From Bradyrhizobium altum (GTDB lineage Bacteria > Pseudomonadota > Alphaproteobacteria > Rhizobiales > Xanthobacteraceae): a stretch of DNA of 64,000 bases. How positions within the stretch are numbered: position 1 is the stretch's first letter; each line of letters begins with the position of its first letter. Shown here one piece after another: positions 1 to 9,262 of this stretch. Below the pieces are notes generated by a model. The model saw nothing but the letters and a program-made list of their open reading frames with translations. It searched no databases and was not told where the DNA came from. The translations under genes and the position numbers were made by a program. The DNA is taken from positions 1-64,000 of the forward strand of contig NZ_JACMYP010000012.1 in assembly GCF_020889705.1 (NCBI RefSeq). Direction: 5' to 3'.

Positions 1-179
1 CTCGCCATAGGCGCGCGTCACGTGGTGAGATCGATGTCGAGCGCCGACGCCAGCGCGCGGTGGGTCGGCAGCCGCTGACCGCGCACCAGCCGGCCGCTCG
101 CGATATCGGCGGCGAGCGCATCGACGATGCGCAGGAAGATCGGTCCGTGCCATTCCGAAACTGTAGGGATCCAATCCAT
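1..179 (-). pseudogene. MocR/GntR-type transcriptional regulator, N-terminus, frameshifted and cut by window edge
   Basis: The reverse strand reads MDWIPTVSEW... followed by a GntR winged-helix start (ADIASGRLVRGQRLPTHRAL), typical of MocR regulators that fuse a GntR DNA-binding domain to an aminotransferase-like PLP domain. The frame then hits TGA at 18-20 right after ..DIDLTT. Beyond it, positions 17-1 read TRAYGE in the next frame, which is how the family continues (LTTVTRAYGE). One base appears to be missing around 20-23. I chose the ATG at 179 rather than the GTG at 215 because family members start with MDWIP. The gene diverges from the DUF983 gene. It could be a true pseudogene or a base-calling error; the rest of the gene lies outside the window. 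Confidence 0.75.
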
Positions 180-201
180 GCAATTCGGCGCTTTGTCTTT
201 G

Positions 202-230
202 ATTGTATGCTCCACAATTCATATTGTATG
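202..230. promoter_or_regulatory. Candidate MocR operator: direct repeat ATTGTATG x2
   Basis: ATTGTATG occurs at 202-209 and again at 223-230, exactly 21 bp apart (two helical turns). Both copies lie in the 80-bp gap between the divergent MocR and DUF983 genes. MocR proteins are known to bind direct repeats next to their own genes, so autoregulation is a reasonable inference. Confidence 0.45.
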
Positions 231-260
231 GATCATCAGATCAGGTCAAGGACGATAGTC

Positions 261-686
261 ATGACGGAGACAGTTTCCCTTCCCAAGGCAATGTGGCGCG
301 GCTTCACGATGAAGTGCCCGAACTGCGGGCGCGGCCATCTGTTCGGCCGCTTCCTCAAGGTGGCTGACCATTGCGAGGTCTGCGGCGAGGACTTCACCCC
401 GCAGCGCGCGGACGATTTCCCGGCCTATCTTGTGATCGTCGTGGTCGGCCACGTCGTGGTGCCGGCGCTGCTCTGGATGGAAATGACCTACGCGCCGCCG
501 GCCTGGCTGCAACTTGCGATCTGGCTGCCGTTCACGCTGTTCAGCGCGCTCGGGCTGCTGCAGCCGACCAAAGGCGCGATCGTCGGCCTGCAATGGCAGC
601 TTGGGATGGAGGGATTTGCGGCGACGCGGCGTGTCGCCGCGCCGGTGCGGGCGCGGGGCAGTGTCGGACGGACGAGGGAAGTCTGA
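261..686 (+). CDS. DUF983 family membrane protein with zinc ribbon
   Basis: The product has 141 aa. An N-terminal zinc-ribbon-like motif is visible, with a CPNC pair near residue 18 and a CEVC pair near residue 40. Two hydrophobic segments follow (about residues 57-75 and 82-105), so this is a small inner-membrane protein with cytosolic cysteines. The arrangement matches the DUF983 family, whose function is unknown to me. The ATG at 261 was chosen because the upstream reading frame runs through the regulatory gap and across the opposite MocR start. It is the divergent partner of the MocR gene and ends just before a palindromic repeat. Confidence 0.75.
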   Translation: MTETVSLPKAMWRGFTMKCPNCGRGHLFGRFLKVADHCEVCGEDFTPQRADDFPAYLVIVVVGHVVVPALLWMEMTYAPPAWLQLAIWLPFTLFSALGLLQPTKGAIVGLQWQLGMEGFAATRRVAAPVRARGSVGRTREV

Positions 687-701
687 CGCGAATTCAGACT
701 T

Positions 702-786
702 GTAGCCCGGATGAAGCGAAGCGAAATCCGGGGCTCGTGCCGCAGGCGATACCGTCCCGGATTGCGCTTCGCTCCATCCGGGCTAC
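702..786. repeat. Palindromic intergenic repeat (GTAGCCCGGATG type)
   Basis: The left arm (702-731) begins GTAGCCCGGATG and is mirrored by the right arm (756-786) ending CATCCGGGCTAC, with about 25 bp between arms. It sits in the gap between the convergent DUF983 and Bcr/CflA genes, so it may also act as a bidirectional terminator. I associate this sequence type with dispersed Bradyrhizobium repeats. Confidence 0.75.
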
Positions 787-789
787 GGA

Positions 790-2037
790 TCAAATCGGAT
801 GATGATGCGGCCGGAACATGCGGCCCTTCTCCGTCACCAGCACGACGGCGAGCGCGGCCAGCGTGCAGAGGAAGAAGCCGGTCGCGAACGGCAGCAGCGT
901 GCCGTCGTAATCCTGGCCGATCGTGGTGCCGACGCCGATCCCGAGCAGGGTGGTGATGGTGCCGTAGAGCGACGACGCAGTGCCGGCGATCTTGCCCTGC
1001 GGCTCCATCGCAAGCGCGGTGAAGTTCGCCATCATCAGCCCGAACGCGAACATCATCAGACCGGCGAGGACCATGAACAGCGGCAGCGACAGCGTGTCGG
1101 TCTTCACCGCGAGGAACAGCGCGCCGGCGACGACGGCAAAACCGGTCAGCGCGGCGTGCGAGATCACCCGCATGCCGATGCGGCCGACGATACGCGAATT
1201 GAGGAAGCCAGCGATCGCGACGCCGACCGCGCACGCAGCGAAGGCGACCGGGAAGTAATGTCCGAGCTTGAAGATCTCGGTGAAGATCTGCTGCGAGGAG
1301 AACACGAAGGCAAACAGCGAGCCCTGCACGCCGCCGGCGGCGAGCGCGTAGCCGAGCGTCTGGCGGTTGGTGACGGTCTGGCGGAACGCGGACAGCACCT
1401 CGGGGATCGCCAGCGACTTGCGCAGTTCGAGCGGCAGCGTCTCCGGCATCCGCATCGCGCTCCAGGCCAGCGCGATCACGCCGTAGATCATCAGCAGCAC
1501 GAAGATGCCGCGCCAGTGCGTCAGCAGCATCACCGCCTGGCCGAATGACGGCGCGATCACGGGCACCGCGATGAACACCATCATCGCCAGCGACATCACG
1601 CTCGCCATCCGCCGGCCGGCGTAGCAGTCGCGCACGATCGAGGTCGCGATCACGCGGGTTGCCGCGGTACCGAGCCCTTGCAGCGCGCGCGCCAAGAGCA
1701 GCGTCTCGAACGAGGGCGCCATGATCGCGAGCAGGCCGGCGATGGTGTAGACGGTCATGCCGCCGAGCAGCACCGGGCGGCGGCCGAAGCGGTCCGACAG
1801 CGGGCCCATCACGAACTGGCCGACGCCGAAGCCGACCAGGAAGATCGACAGCACCATCTGCGGACGGTTGGCGTCGGCGATCTGGAACGCAGAACGGATG
1901 TTCGGCAGCGCCGGCAGCATCATGTCCATCGCCAGCGGGTTGAGCGCCATGATGGAGGCGATGACGACGACGAATTCCGGAAAGCCCATCGGGCGGTGGC
2001 CTGAGGACACCCAGGCATCGGCATTGATGTCAGACAC
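790..2037 (-). CDS. MFS multidrug efflux transporter, Bcr/CflA-like (DHA1)
   Basis: A 415-aa, 12-helix major facilitator protein. The loop 2-3 signature GPLSDRFGRRPVL is at residues 78-90. The opening segment with ALNPLAMDMMLPALP and the RALQGLG motif near residue 120 are typical of the Bcr/CflA drug:H+ antiporter group. The C-terminus is His-rich (RPHHHPI). It is divergent from the MHS-type transporter at 2308, with a 270-bp gap between them, and no regulator lies next to it. Substrate cannot be told from the sequence; sulfonamide, bicyclomycin or chloramphenicol-type export is what the family suggests. Confidence 0.85.
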   Translation of the reverse strand: MSDINADAWVSSGHRPMGFPEFVVVIASIMALNPLAMDMMLPALPNIRSAFQIADANRPQMVLSIFLVGFGVGQFVMGPLSDRFGRRPVLLGGMTVYTIAGLLAIMAPSFETLLLARALQGLGTAATRVIATSIVRDCYAGRRMASVMSLAMMVFIAVPVIAPSFGQAVMLLTHWRGIFVLLMIYGVIALAWSAMRMPETLPLELRKSLAIPEVLSAFRQTVTNRQTLGYALAAGGVQGSLFAFVFSSQQIFTEIFKLGHYFPVAFAACAVGVAIAGFLNSRIVGRIGMRVISHAALTGFAVVAGALFLAVKTDTLSLPLFMVLAGLMMFAFGLMMANFTALAMEPQGKIAGTASSLYGTITTLLGIGVGTTIGQDYDGTLLPFATGFFLCTLAALAVVLVTEKGRMFRPHHHPI

Positions 2038-2307
2038 TTAAAACCTCTTGGAGACTCCCAGCATAGCGGCCTTGCTGCATTGCACAATCGGCGTTTTGGG
2101 ATGGGAGACCGTCGGCGGCGGGTGAGGTAACCGGGTCATGGAACCGGCCGCGAGGCCGTCGGCTGGTCCTATATCGTTGCTTCTGCAACTATTTTGCTCG
2201 TCCCGCGCCGGAAGCTCTGCTATCCCGGTACCAGCATCCGTGCGGGACAGGCGCATCGCGGCCGATCACACGCCTCGCACGGCCAAGAACGGGTTTGGGG
2301 AGGCCAC

Positions 2308-3642
2308 ATGTCCATCGAAATCTCCGCGCGCTCGCGCGGCGCTACGCTGTCGGATGAGGAGCGCAAGGTCCTCACCGCAACGCTCGTCGGCACCACGATC
2401 GAGTGGTACGACTTCTTCGTCTACGCCCAGGCCGCGGGCCTGGTGTTCGGCGCGCTGTTCTTTGCGCCGATGAACGCGAACAATCCGCTGCTGGCGCAGA
2501 TCGTCTCGTTCGCGACGCTCGGCCTCTCATTCCTGTTCCGCCCGTTAGGGGCCATCGTCTGCGGCCATCTCGGCGACCGCTTTGGGCGCAAGAATATGCT
2601 GGTCGTCACGCTGCTGTTGATGGGCGCTGCGACCGCGCTGGTCGGCCTGTTGCCGACCTACGCGCAGATCGGCGCCTGGGCGCCGGCACTCCTGATTCTT
2701 CTCCGCATCCTGCAGGGCTTCTCGGCCGGTGGCGAATGGGGCGGCGCGGCGCTGATGTCGGTGGAATCGGCACCGCGCGACAAGCGCAGCTTCTTCGGCT
2801 CGTTCCCGCAGATCGGCACGCCGCTCGGCATGATCCTGGCAACCGGCGTGTTGTGGGTGCTGACCGCGACGCTCGGCAAGCAGGCGATGATCGAATGGGG
2901 CTGGCGCATTCCGTTCCTGCTCTCGATCTTCCTGATCGTCGTCGGCATCATGATCCGCCGCACGGTCGAAGAGTCCCCGGTGTTCCTGGCGATGCAGCGC
3001 CGGCACAAGGAGTCCTCCGCGCCGCTGCGCGAATTGATGCGCAATCACAGCAAGGAAATCCTGCGCACCGCGTTGATCTTCATGGCCAACAATGCGGCCG
3101 GTTACATCCTGATCGCGTTCATCATCAGCTACGGCACCAACACGCTGAAGATGCCGTCGGAGCAGCTGCTGCTGATCGGCACGCTGGCGGCGGTGAGCTG
3201 GTTCATCTTCACGCTGCTCGGCGGCATCCTCGGCGACAAAATAGGCCGCGTGCGCTGCTTCCAGATCGGCTACGGGTTGATGGTGCTGTGGGCGGTGCCG
3301 ATGTGGTTCTTGATCGACAGCAAGAACCTGCTGCTGTTCTTCGTCAGCGCCGTCGGTCTCACCATCGCGCTCGGTCTGTCCTATGGCCCGCAGGCGGCGC
3401 TCTATGCCGAGCTGTTTCCGGCCAAGGTGCGCTATTCCGGCGTCTCGATCGGCTACGCGCTCGGCGCCATCTTCGGCGGCGCCTTCGCGCCGATGATCGC
3501 GCAATGGATCATCGGCACTTACGGCCAGTCCTGGCGTGTCGGCGTCTACATCGCGGTGCTGTCGCTGATCTCGCTGATCACGGTATCGACCATCAAGGAT
3601 CCGCAGGGCGTCGATCTCAACGTGAATGACGCGGGCGGGTAG
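2308..3642 (+). CDS. MFS transporter, metabolite:H+ symporter (MHS) family
   Basis: A 444-aa inner-membrane importer. TTIEWYDFF at residues 29-37 and GHLGDRFGRKNML at 86-98 mark the MHS group (ShiA, ProP, KgtP relatives), which take up organic acids or compatible solutes with protons. The later LQGFSAGGEWGG segment is also diagnostic. The ATG at 2308 has a strong GGGGAGG Shine-Dalgarno at 2297-2303; longer in-frame starts have none. It stands alone and is followed by a hairpin at 3672-3711. The substrate is not predictable here. Confidence 0.85.
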   Translation: MSIEISARSRGATLSDEERKVLTATLVGTTIEWYDFFVYAQAAGLVFGALFFAPMNANNPLLAQIVSFATLGLSFLFRPLGAIVCGHLGDRFGRKNMLVVTLLLMGAATALVGLLPTYAQIGAWAPALLILLRILQGFSAGGEWGGAALMSVESAPRDKRSFFGSFPQIGTPLGMILATGVLWVLTATLGKQAMIEWGWRIPFLLSIFLIVVGIMIRRTVEESPVFLAMQRRHKESSAPLRELMRNHSKEILRTALIFMANNAAGYILIAFIISYGTNTLKMPSEQLLLIGTLAAVSWFIFTLLGGILGDKIGRVRCFQIGYGLMVLWAVPMWFLIDSKNLLLFFVSAVGLTIALGLSYGPQAALYAELFPAKVRYSGVSIGYALGAIFGGAFAPMIAQWIIGTYGQSWRVGVYIAVLSLISLITVSTIKDPQGVDLNVNDAGG

Positions 3643-3671
3643 TGGTTCTGTAGATGGGGTGGATCAGCGTC

Positions 3672-3711
3672 AAGGCGTCATCCGCCTCCTCGTCGCGGTG
3701 GATGACGCCTT
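3672..3711. terminator. Hairpin downstream of MHS transporter
   Basis: AAGGCGTCATCC (3672-3683) pairs with GGATGACGCCTT (3700-3711), a perfect 12-bp stem with a 16-nt loop, 30 bp after the stop codon. There is only a short T run, so terminator function is probable rather than certain. The remaining sequence up to about 4110 shows nothing else that I recognise. Confidence 0.5.
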
Positions 3712-4121
3712 TGGCTTCAGCGTGAATCCAACTTCGGAGCGGTCGGGGACGTCCGCTTCTGTGCGCATTCTGAGCCCGAACCAGCGGTGAATTGTCCCCA
3801 CGGCGGCAAGTCGTTCGGCAGCAGGCGCCACGGGCAGCCCGCTCGCGTGACACAGAAGACGCCGTTGACGATCTCGCGCATCGGTCATTCGCGCAGCCTG
3901 CCCGTCGCGCCAGGCCTTGGCAGGCGCGGCGCGGTCACGCGCCACTCTGCGTATGTCAGATCGGTCTGGTACCGGGCGACAATGCGGCTATGCTGGTGTT
4001 GGATAGTTGGCGTCCACACGGCGAATCCAGGTCGGCTCGGGAAACCCCTGGAATCGCGGCGGGTGCCAAAGACACAACCCTTTTTCAAGAACTGCCTTTG
4101 ACAAGGCCTAGGGGATTGAAA

Positions 4122-7100
4122 TTGGACATCGACGGTTGGCTCCGCGGGATCGGCCTCGCCCAGTATGCCGAGATGTTCCGTGCCAACGACATCGACATCG
4201 AGCTGCTAGGCCGGCTGACCAACGACGACCTCAAGGACCTCGGCGTCGCATCGCTTGGTCATCGCAAGAAGCTGCTGGAAGCTATTGCCGGGCTTGCCGT
4301 TGCCGTTCCGGTGTCGCTGCAGCCCGCGTTGATTGGACCGAAGGCGCAGAATGCTGCCGAGCGCCGCCAGGTCACGGTGATGTTCGCGGACCTTGTCGGC
4401 TCGACAGCCCTCTCCACCCGCATGGACCCGGAAGACCTGCGCGATATCATTTCCGCCTACCGGAAATGCGCCGCCGAAGCCGTGCGCCGCTTTGGCGGGT
4501 TCGTGGCCAAGTACATGGGCGACGGCTTGCTCGTGTATTTCGGCTATCCCCAGGCGCATGAGGACGACGCCGAGCGGGCAGTGCGGGCGGGGCTGGAGCT
4601 GGTGGCTGCGGTGAGCGCACTCAAGTCACCCGTTTCGTTGCGAACCCGCGTCGGCATTGCAACCGGCCTCGTTGTAGTCGGCGACCTGATCGGATCGGGG
4701 GAGGCACAGGAGCGCGGCATCGTTGGCGAGACGCCGAACCTCGCGGCGCGTTTGCAGGGGATCGCCGAGCCGAACATGGTCGTCATTGCGGAGAGCACGC
4801 GAAGACTTCTCGGCAATCTCTTTGAGCTCACGGACCTCGGGCCGAAGGATCTTAAGGGCATCGGCGGGCTGGTACCGGCCTGGGCCGTGCTCCGGACGAG
4901 TTCGGTGGCAAGTCGCTTCGAGGCGATGCACGCGGCCGGCCTGACCGCGCTGGTCGGACGGGAAGAGCAATTCGAGTTGCTGCAACGGCGCTGGTCGAGA
5001 GCAAAGACCGGTGAAGGCCAGGTGGTGCTCATTTCCGGCGAGGCCGGTATCGGTAAATCACGACTCACCGCCGCGCTGATGGAAAGCCTTGCCGGCGAGC
5101 CGCACAAGCGCTTGCGCTATTTCTGCTCGCCGCAGCATATTGACAGCGCGCTTTATCCGGTGATCGGGCAGATGGAGCGGGCCGCGGGGCTAGCGCATGA
5201 CGACACCCCGCAAGCTAAGCTCGACAAGCTCAATGCCGTACTCGCGCAGACCTCAACCTCCATCCCGGACGTCGCGCTCTTTGCCGAGATGCTGTCGCTA
5301 CCGAATGATGGACTATATGCCGCGCTTGAGCTGACCCCGGAACAGCGTCGGCAAAGAACCCTGGAGGCCTTGACGACACAGTTCGCCGGATTGGCCGGGC
5401 GGCAGCCGGTGCTGGTGATCGTCGAGGATGCGCATTGGGTCGATCCGACGAGTCTGGAAGTGTTCGGTCGGACGGTGGACCAAATCAAGACTCTCCCGGT
5501 GTTGCTCATCGTGACTTTCCGTCCCGAGTTCAGCGCGCCCTGGGCCGGGCAATCGCATGTGACCAGCCTGAAGCTGAACCGGCTTGCGGAGAACGAAGCA
5601 GCCGCCATCGTTGCAGGCCTGGTCGGCAGTAGGCAGGTGCCGGCAGATGTCGTGGCTGAGATCATCGACCGCACCGACGGTGTCCCGCTGTTCGTAGAGG
5701 AAATGACCAAGGCGGTGTTGGAGGCTGAGAGCGAAGGCGAAGCACGAAGGACCGCTGCTGCGGTCCCATCCTCGGTCCTGGCTGTCCCTTCAAGCTTGCA
5801 CGCAACGCTGATGGCGCGACTTGACCGCCTTGGGTCAGCGAAGGAGATCGCACAAATCGGCGCGGCGATTGGGCGGGAATTTTCGCATGCCTTGCTGGCC
5901 GCCGTTGCGATGTGGAACGAGCGCCGCCTGTGTACTGCGCTGGATCAACTCCTGGACGCTGGGCTGTTATTCCGGCAGGGCGTGCCGCCCGGAGCCTCCT
6001 ATCTGTTCAAGCACGCGCTGGTGCGGGACGCCGCTTACGGCTCTCTTTTGCGCGAGCCGCGTCGCAACCTGCACGCTCGCATAGCGGGAGCCGTGGAAGG
6101 CGCCTTCCCGGAGGTAGCTCAAAGCCGCCCCGAGTTGTTAGCGCTCCACTACTCGGAGGCAGGAATGATCGAGCGGGCAGCGAAGCTCTGGGGGATTGCC
6201 GGCCAGCGCTCGATCTCCCGCTCTGCGCTGGCCGAGGCAGCCGCTCAACTGAGCCGCGCGGTGAGCCAGATGGCAAGCCTGCCAGAGACATCCGCGCTGC
6301 GCCGCGAGCAGATCAAGTACCAGATCGAGCTCGTGACCGTCCTTATGCATGTCAAAGGTTATGGCGCGCCGGGTACCAAGGCGGCGGTCGATCATGCCCG
6401 CCTTCTGATCGAGAAGGCCGAGGCGCAGGGTGAGCCTTCCGAGGACCCGCTGTTGCTGTTCTCCGTACTCTACGGCGCCTGGGTGCTTAATGTGGCCGCG
6501 TTCAACGGTGAAGCTGCCGGCGCTCTCGCAACCCAGTTCATGGCCCTCGCCGAAAAGCAACGGATGACGGGGCCGCTGATGCTTGCGCACCGTATGGTCG
6601 GAATGACCGCGATGTCCACCGGAGACCAGGTCGCAGGATGAAAGCATCTTGATCGGGCGCTCGCGCTTTATGATCCCGCGGAGCACCGCGCACTGGCAAC
6701 GCGTTTTGGCACCGACGCAAGGGTCGCTATCCTGGAGTGGCGTTCGCGGACGCTATGGCTCCAAGGTTACCCCGATGCTGCCCTCAACGACGTCGACGAG
6801 TCGTTTAGGGGTGCGCGAGAGATAGGTCAGGCTGCCACGCTGATGCATGCTCTGGCCCATTCGATTGCCACCCTGATTCTCTGTCGTCATTACAAGTCTG
6901 CAAGCGTCCGAGCAGCCGAACTCGTCGACCTGGCGGAAGAAAAAGGCTCTTTGTACTGGAAGGCGAATGGATTGATCTGGCAGGGCTGCCTGTCGGCGCT
7001 GACTGGCCGGCCGTTGGATGCGATCGAGATACTCACCACAGCAGTCGCAGCTTACCGATCGACCGCGGCAACAATTTATATGCCTTTCGTGTCGCTGCAC

Positions 7101-7487
7101 CTGGCGCGCGCCCATGCGGAACTAGGGAACTTCACTGACGCCTGGCATCACATCGACGATGCGATCGCAGGAACGGAAAGGAGTCAGGAAAAATGGGCCG
7201 AGTCGGAAATGCACCGTACCGCTGGCGAGATCGCGCTGATGCTTCCTGAGGCCGACGAGACCAAGGCCGAAGCCTGTTTCGAGCGCTCCCTGACGGTGGC
7301 GCGCAGACAGAAGGCCAAATCCTGGGAACTTCGCACAGCAACAAGCCTTGCACGGCTCTGGCGCGACCAAGGCAAGCGACCGGCGGCCCATAATCTTCTT
7401 GCCTCGATCTACGGCTGGTTCACCGAGGGCTTCGATACGCTCGATTTGAAGCAAGCCAAGGCGTTACTGGACGAGCTGAACACCTGA
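4122..7487 (+). pseudogene. SAM - class III adenylate cyclase - AAA ATPase - TPR signalling protein, interrupted by in-frame TGA
   Basis: A large signalling gene of a kind often multiplied in Bradyrhizobium. Numbered from the TTG at 4122: a SAM domain (1-64), a class III cyclase catalytic domain (about 85-265; VMFADLVGST and KYMGDGLLVYFG carry the metal-binding Asp residues), an AAA/STAND ATPase (P-loop GEAGIGKS, Walker B VLVIVEDAHW), then helical TPR-like repeats. TGA at 6639-6641 stops the frame after residue 839. The same frame continues without shift through 7487 with clear family sequence (HLDRALALYDPAEHR), so this is a single nonsense change, perhaps CGA to TGA. The cyclase and ATPase domains remain intact upstream. 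The start is uncertain; TTG 4122 has AGGGG at 4110-4114 and matches the usual family N-terminus, but an ATG at 3990 is open. Confidence 0.8.
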
Positions 7488-7509
7488 CAAATCAATTTCG
7501 AAACGGCCT

Positions 7510-8145
7510 CTAGCCGCACCCGAGCATCCCCTTCAGCTTCTTGACCGCGCTGTCGGGCGTCGTCAGCACCTCGCGGCCGGTGACCTCGGCGACGCGCTCG
7601 GCCGCCGGCGCCATGCTGTACTGGGCGAGTGCGATCAGGTCGCAATCGCGCAAGTCCTTGCTGGCTTCGACCACGATGCAGTCGTGCTCGGCGCGGTCGC
7701 CGCGATCGAGTGCGGCCAGCGCGCCTTCGGCGAGTTTCGGCACCAGCGTAACGTGCGATGGAAATTCCGGCGGCATCGACACCAGCGTCGGCGGGAAAGT
7801 CGAGAGCAGGCCGATGCGTTTTCCCTTCGCCACCGCCTGTTCGATCATCGCCTCGTTCGGCCTCAGCACCGGCATCGGCGCGTGCGCGCGCGCCACCGCC
7901 TCGATGCAGGGGCCGAACGCCGAGCAAGTGAAGAGAATGCCGTCGGCGCCGGTGCTCACGGCGTAGCGGCCCATGGTGAGGAAACGCTCGGTCATGCGCT
8001 CGCTGAGCTTGCCGTCGCGCGCAAGATCGGCCGACAGGCTGTCGTCGAGCAGGTTCATCAGCCGCGCCTCCGGCCAATGCTTAGCGAATGACGCCTCGAT
8101 CGGCACGATCGAGTGCTTCAAAGCATGAATGAGGGTGATGCGCAT
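7510..8145 (-). CDS. Asp/Glu racemase superfamily protein
   Basis: A 211-aa protein with the Asp/Glu/hydantoin racemase fold. The N-terminal half holds FTCSAFGPC (Cys74, Cys80) after a GADGI strand, where the family places its first catalytic cysteine. The second catalytic cysteine of classical racemases is not obvious; the equivalent strand reads IALAQYSM. A one-base catalyst such as an arylmalonate decarboxylase or a non-racemising member is therefore possible. It is the last gene of the leftward RpiR - aminotransferase - binding protein group, which suggests processing of a D- or unusual amino acid taken up by the transporter. Confidence 0.65.
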   Translation of the reverse strand: MRITLIHALKHSIVPIEASFAKHWPEARLMNLLDDSLSADLARDGKLSERMTERFLTMGRYAVSTGADGILFTCSAFGPCIEAVARAHAPMPVLRPNEAMIEQAVAKGKRIGLLSTFPPTLVSMPPEFPSHVTLVPKLAEGALAALDRGDRAEHDCIVVEASKDLRDCDLIALAQYSMAPAAERVAEVTGREVLTTPDSAVKKLKGMLGCG

Positions 8146-8157
8146 GGCTGCTGTTTT

Positions 8158-8232
8158 CTTCTCCCTCTCCCCGCTCTTCGCGGGGAGAGGGTTGGGGTGA
8201 GGGGCTCTTTCCCCGCAATCGGGGCGAGGTAA
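8158..8232. repeat. Palindromic repeat, CTCTCCCC/GGGGAGAG type
   Basis: CTCCCCGC..GCGGGGAG forms a hairpin at about 8167-8187, followed by a second hairpin, CCCCGCAATCGGGG, at about 8210-8224. It lies between the racemase and binding protein genes. It resembles the repeats at 37 kb and 62.5 kb. Confidence 0.6.
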
Positions 8233-8238
8233 GAAGAG

Positions 8239-9249
8239 TTACTTGAACGGGATCGCGTACATCAAGCCACCCTTGCTCCAGGTGCCGTTGAGGCCGCGCT
8301 CGAGCTTCAAGGGGCTCGCCTTGCCGACATTGCGCTCGAAGATCTCGCCGTAATTGCCGCCGGCCTTGATCGCGGCGACCAGCCATTTGTTGTCGAGGCC
8401 GAGCCGCGAGCCGAGATCGCCGGACGCGCCGAGCAGGCGCTGGATCGCCGGGACCTGCGACTTCGTCATCTCGTCGACATTGGCCTGCGTGACGCCGAGC
8501 TCTTCGGCTTCGACGAGGCCGTAATGCAGCCAGGTGATGATGTCGCTCCAGACCTCGTCGCCGTTGCGGGTGAACGGGCCGAGCGGCTCCTTGCTGATGG
8601 TCTGCGGCAGCACGACGTAATCTTCCGCCTTTGGTGCGGCGGTCGCGACCGCGCCCGCGAGCGCCGAGGCGTCCTGGGTCATGGCATCGCAGCGGCCGCC
8701 GAAGAAGGTCTGGTACATGGTGTCGGGGCGGTCGAACACCAAAGGCTTCCAGTCGATGCCGTTGGCGCGGCCGTAATCGCCGAGCGTCACCTCATGCGTG
8801 GTGCCCTGCGCGACGCAGACGGTGGCGCCCTTAAGATCCTTCAGCTCCTTCACGCCGAGGTCCTTCTTCACCACAAAGCCCTGGCCGTCGTAGAAATTGA
8901 CCGGGCCCTGGCGCAGGCCGAGCGTGGTGCCGCGCAGATAGGTCTGCGTCGAGTTGCGGTAGAGCACGTCGATCTCGCCGGACTGCAGCGCGGTGAAGCG
9001 GTTCTGCGCGGTCAGCGCGACGTAACGCACCTTACTGGCATCGCCGAGCACGCCGGCGGCAAGCGCGCGGCAATAGTCGACATCGAGGCCCTTGAAGTTG
9101 CCCTGCGAGTCCGGCGCCGAGAAGCCGGCAAAGCCGGTCGAGACGCCGCACACCAGCGTGCCGCGCTGCTTGATGGTGTCGAGCGTCGCCGCGCTTGCGC
9201 CCGCGATGCCTGCGACGAGAACAGCTGTCGTGATCAATCCCCTGTACAT
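8239..9249 (-). CDS. General L-amino acid ABC transporter substrate-binding protein, AapJ-like
   Basis: A 336-aa periplasmic solute-binding protein. A signal peptide (residues 1 to about 20, ending GASA) precedes a type II polar amino acid binding fold; DTIKQRGTLVCGVSTGFAGF is the AapJ/BztA family entry. I chose the ATG at 9249 because GGAGGTGT sits 5 bp upstream. It is co-directional with the aminotransferase, and matching permeases lie across the divergent RpiR promoter. No ATPase gene is nearby. The substrate is probably an amino acid, given the aminotransferase and racemase beside it. Confidence 0.85.
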   Translation of the reverse strand: MYRGLITTAVLVAGIAGASAATLDTIKQRGTLVCGVSTGFAGFSAPDSQGNFKGLDVDYCRALAAGVLGDASKVRYVALTAQNRFTALQSGEIDVLYRNSTQTYLRGTTLGLRQGPVNFYDGQGFVVKKDLGVKELKDLKGATVCVAQGTTHEVTLGDYGRANGIDWKPLVFDRPDTMYQTFFGGRCDAMTQDASALAGAVATAAPKAEDYVVLPQTISKEPLGPFTRNGDEVWSDIITWLHYGLVEAEELGVTQANVDEMTKSQVPAIQRLLGASGDLGSRLGLDNKWLVAAIKAGGNYGEIFERNVGKASPLKLERGLNGTWSKGGLMYAIPFK

Positions 9250-9262
9250 TTTACACCTCCTG

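Noticed and set aside
6639..6641. TGA as a selenocysteine codon in the cyclase gene
   Set aside because: No SECIS-like hairpin is evident after it, the family has no known Sec position in the TPR region, and a single nonsense change is simpler.
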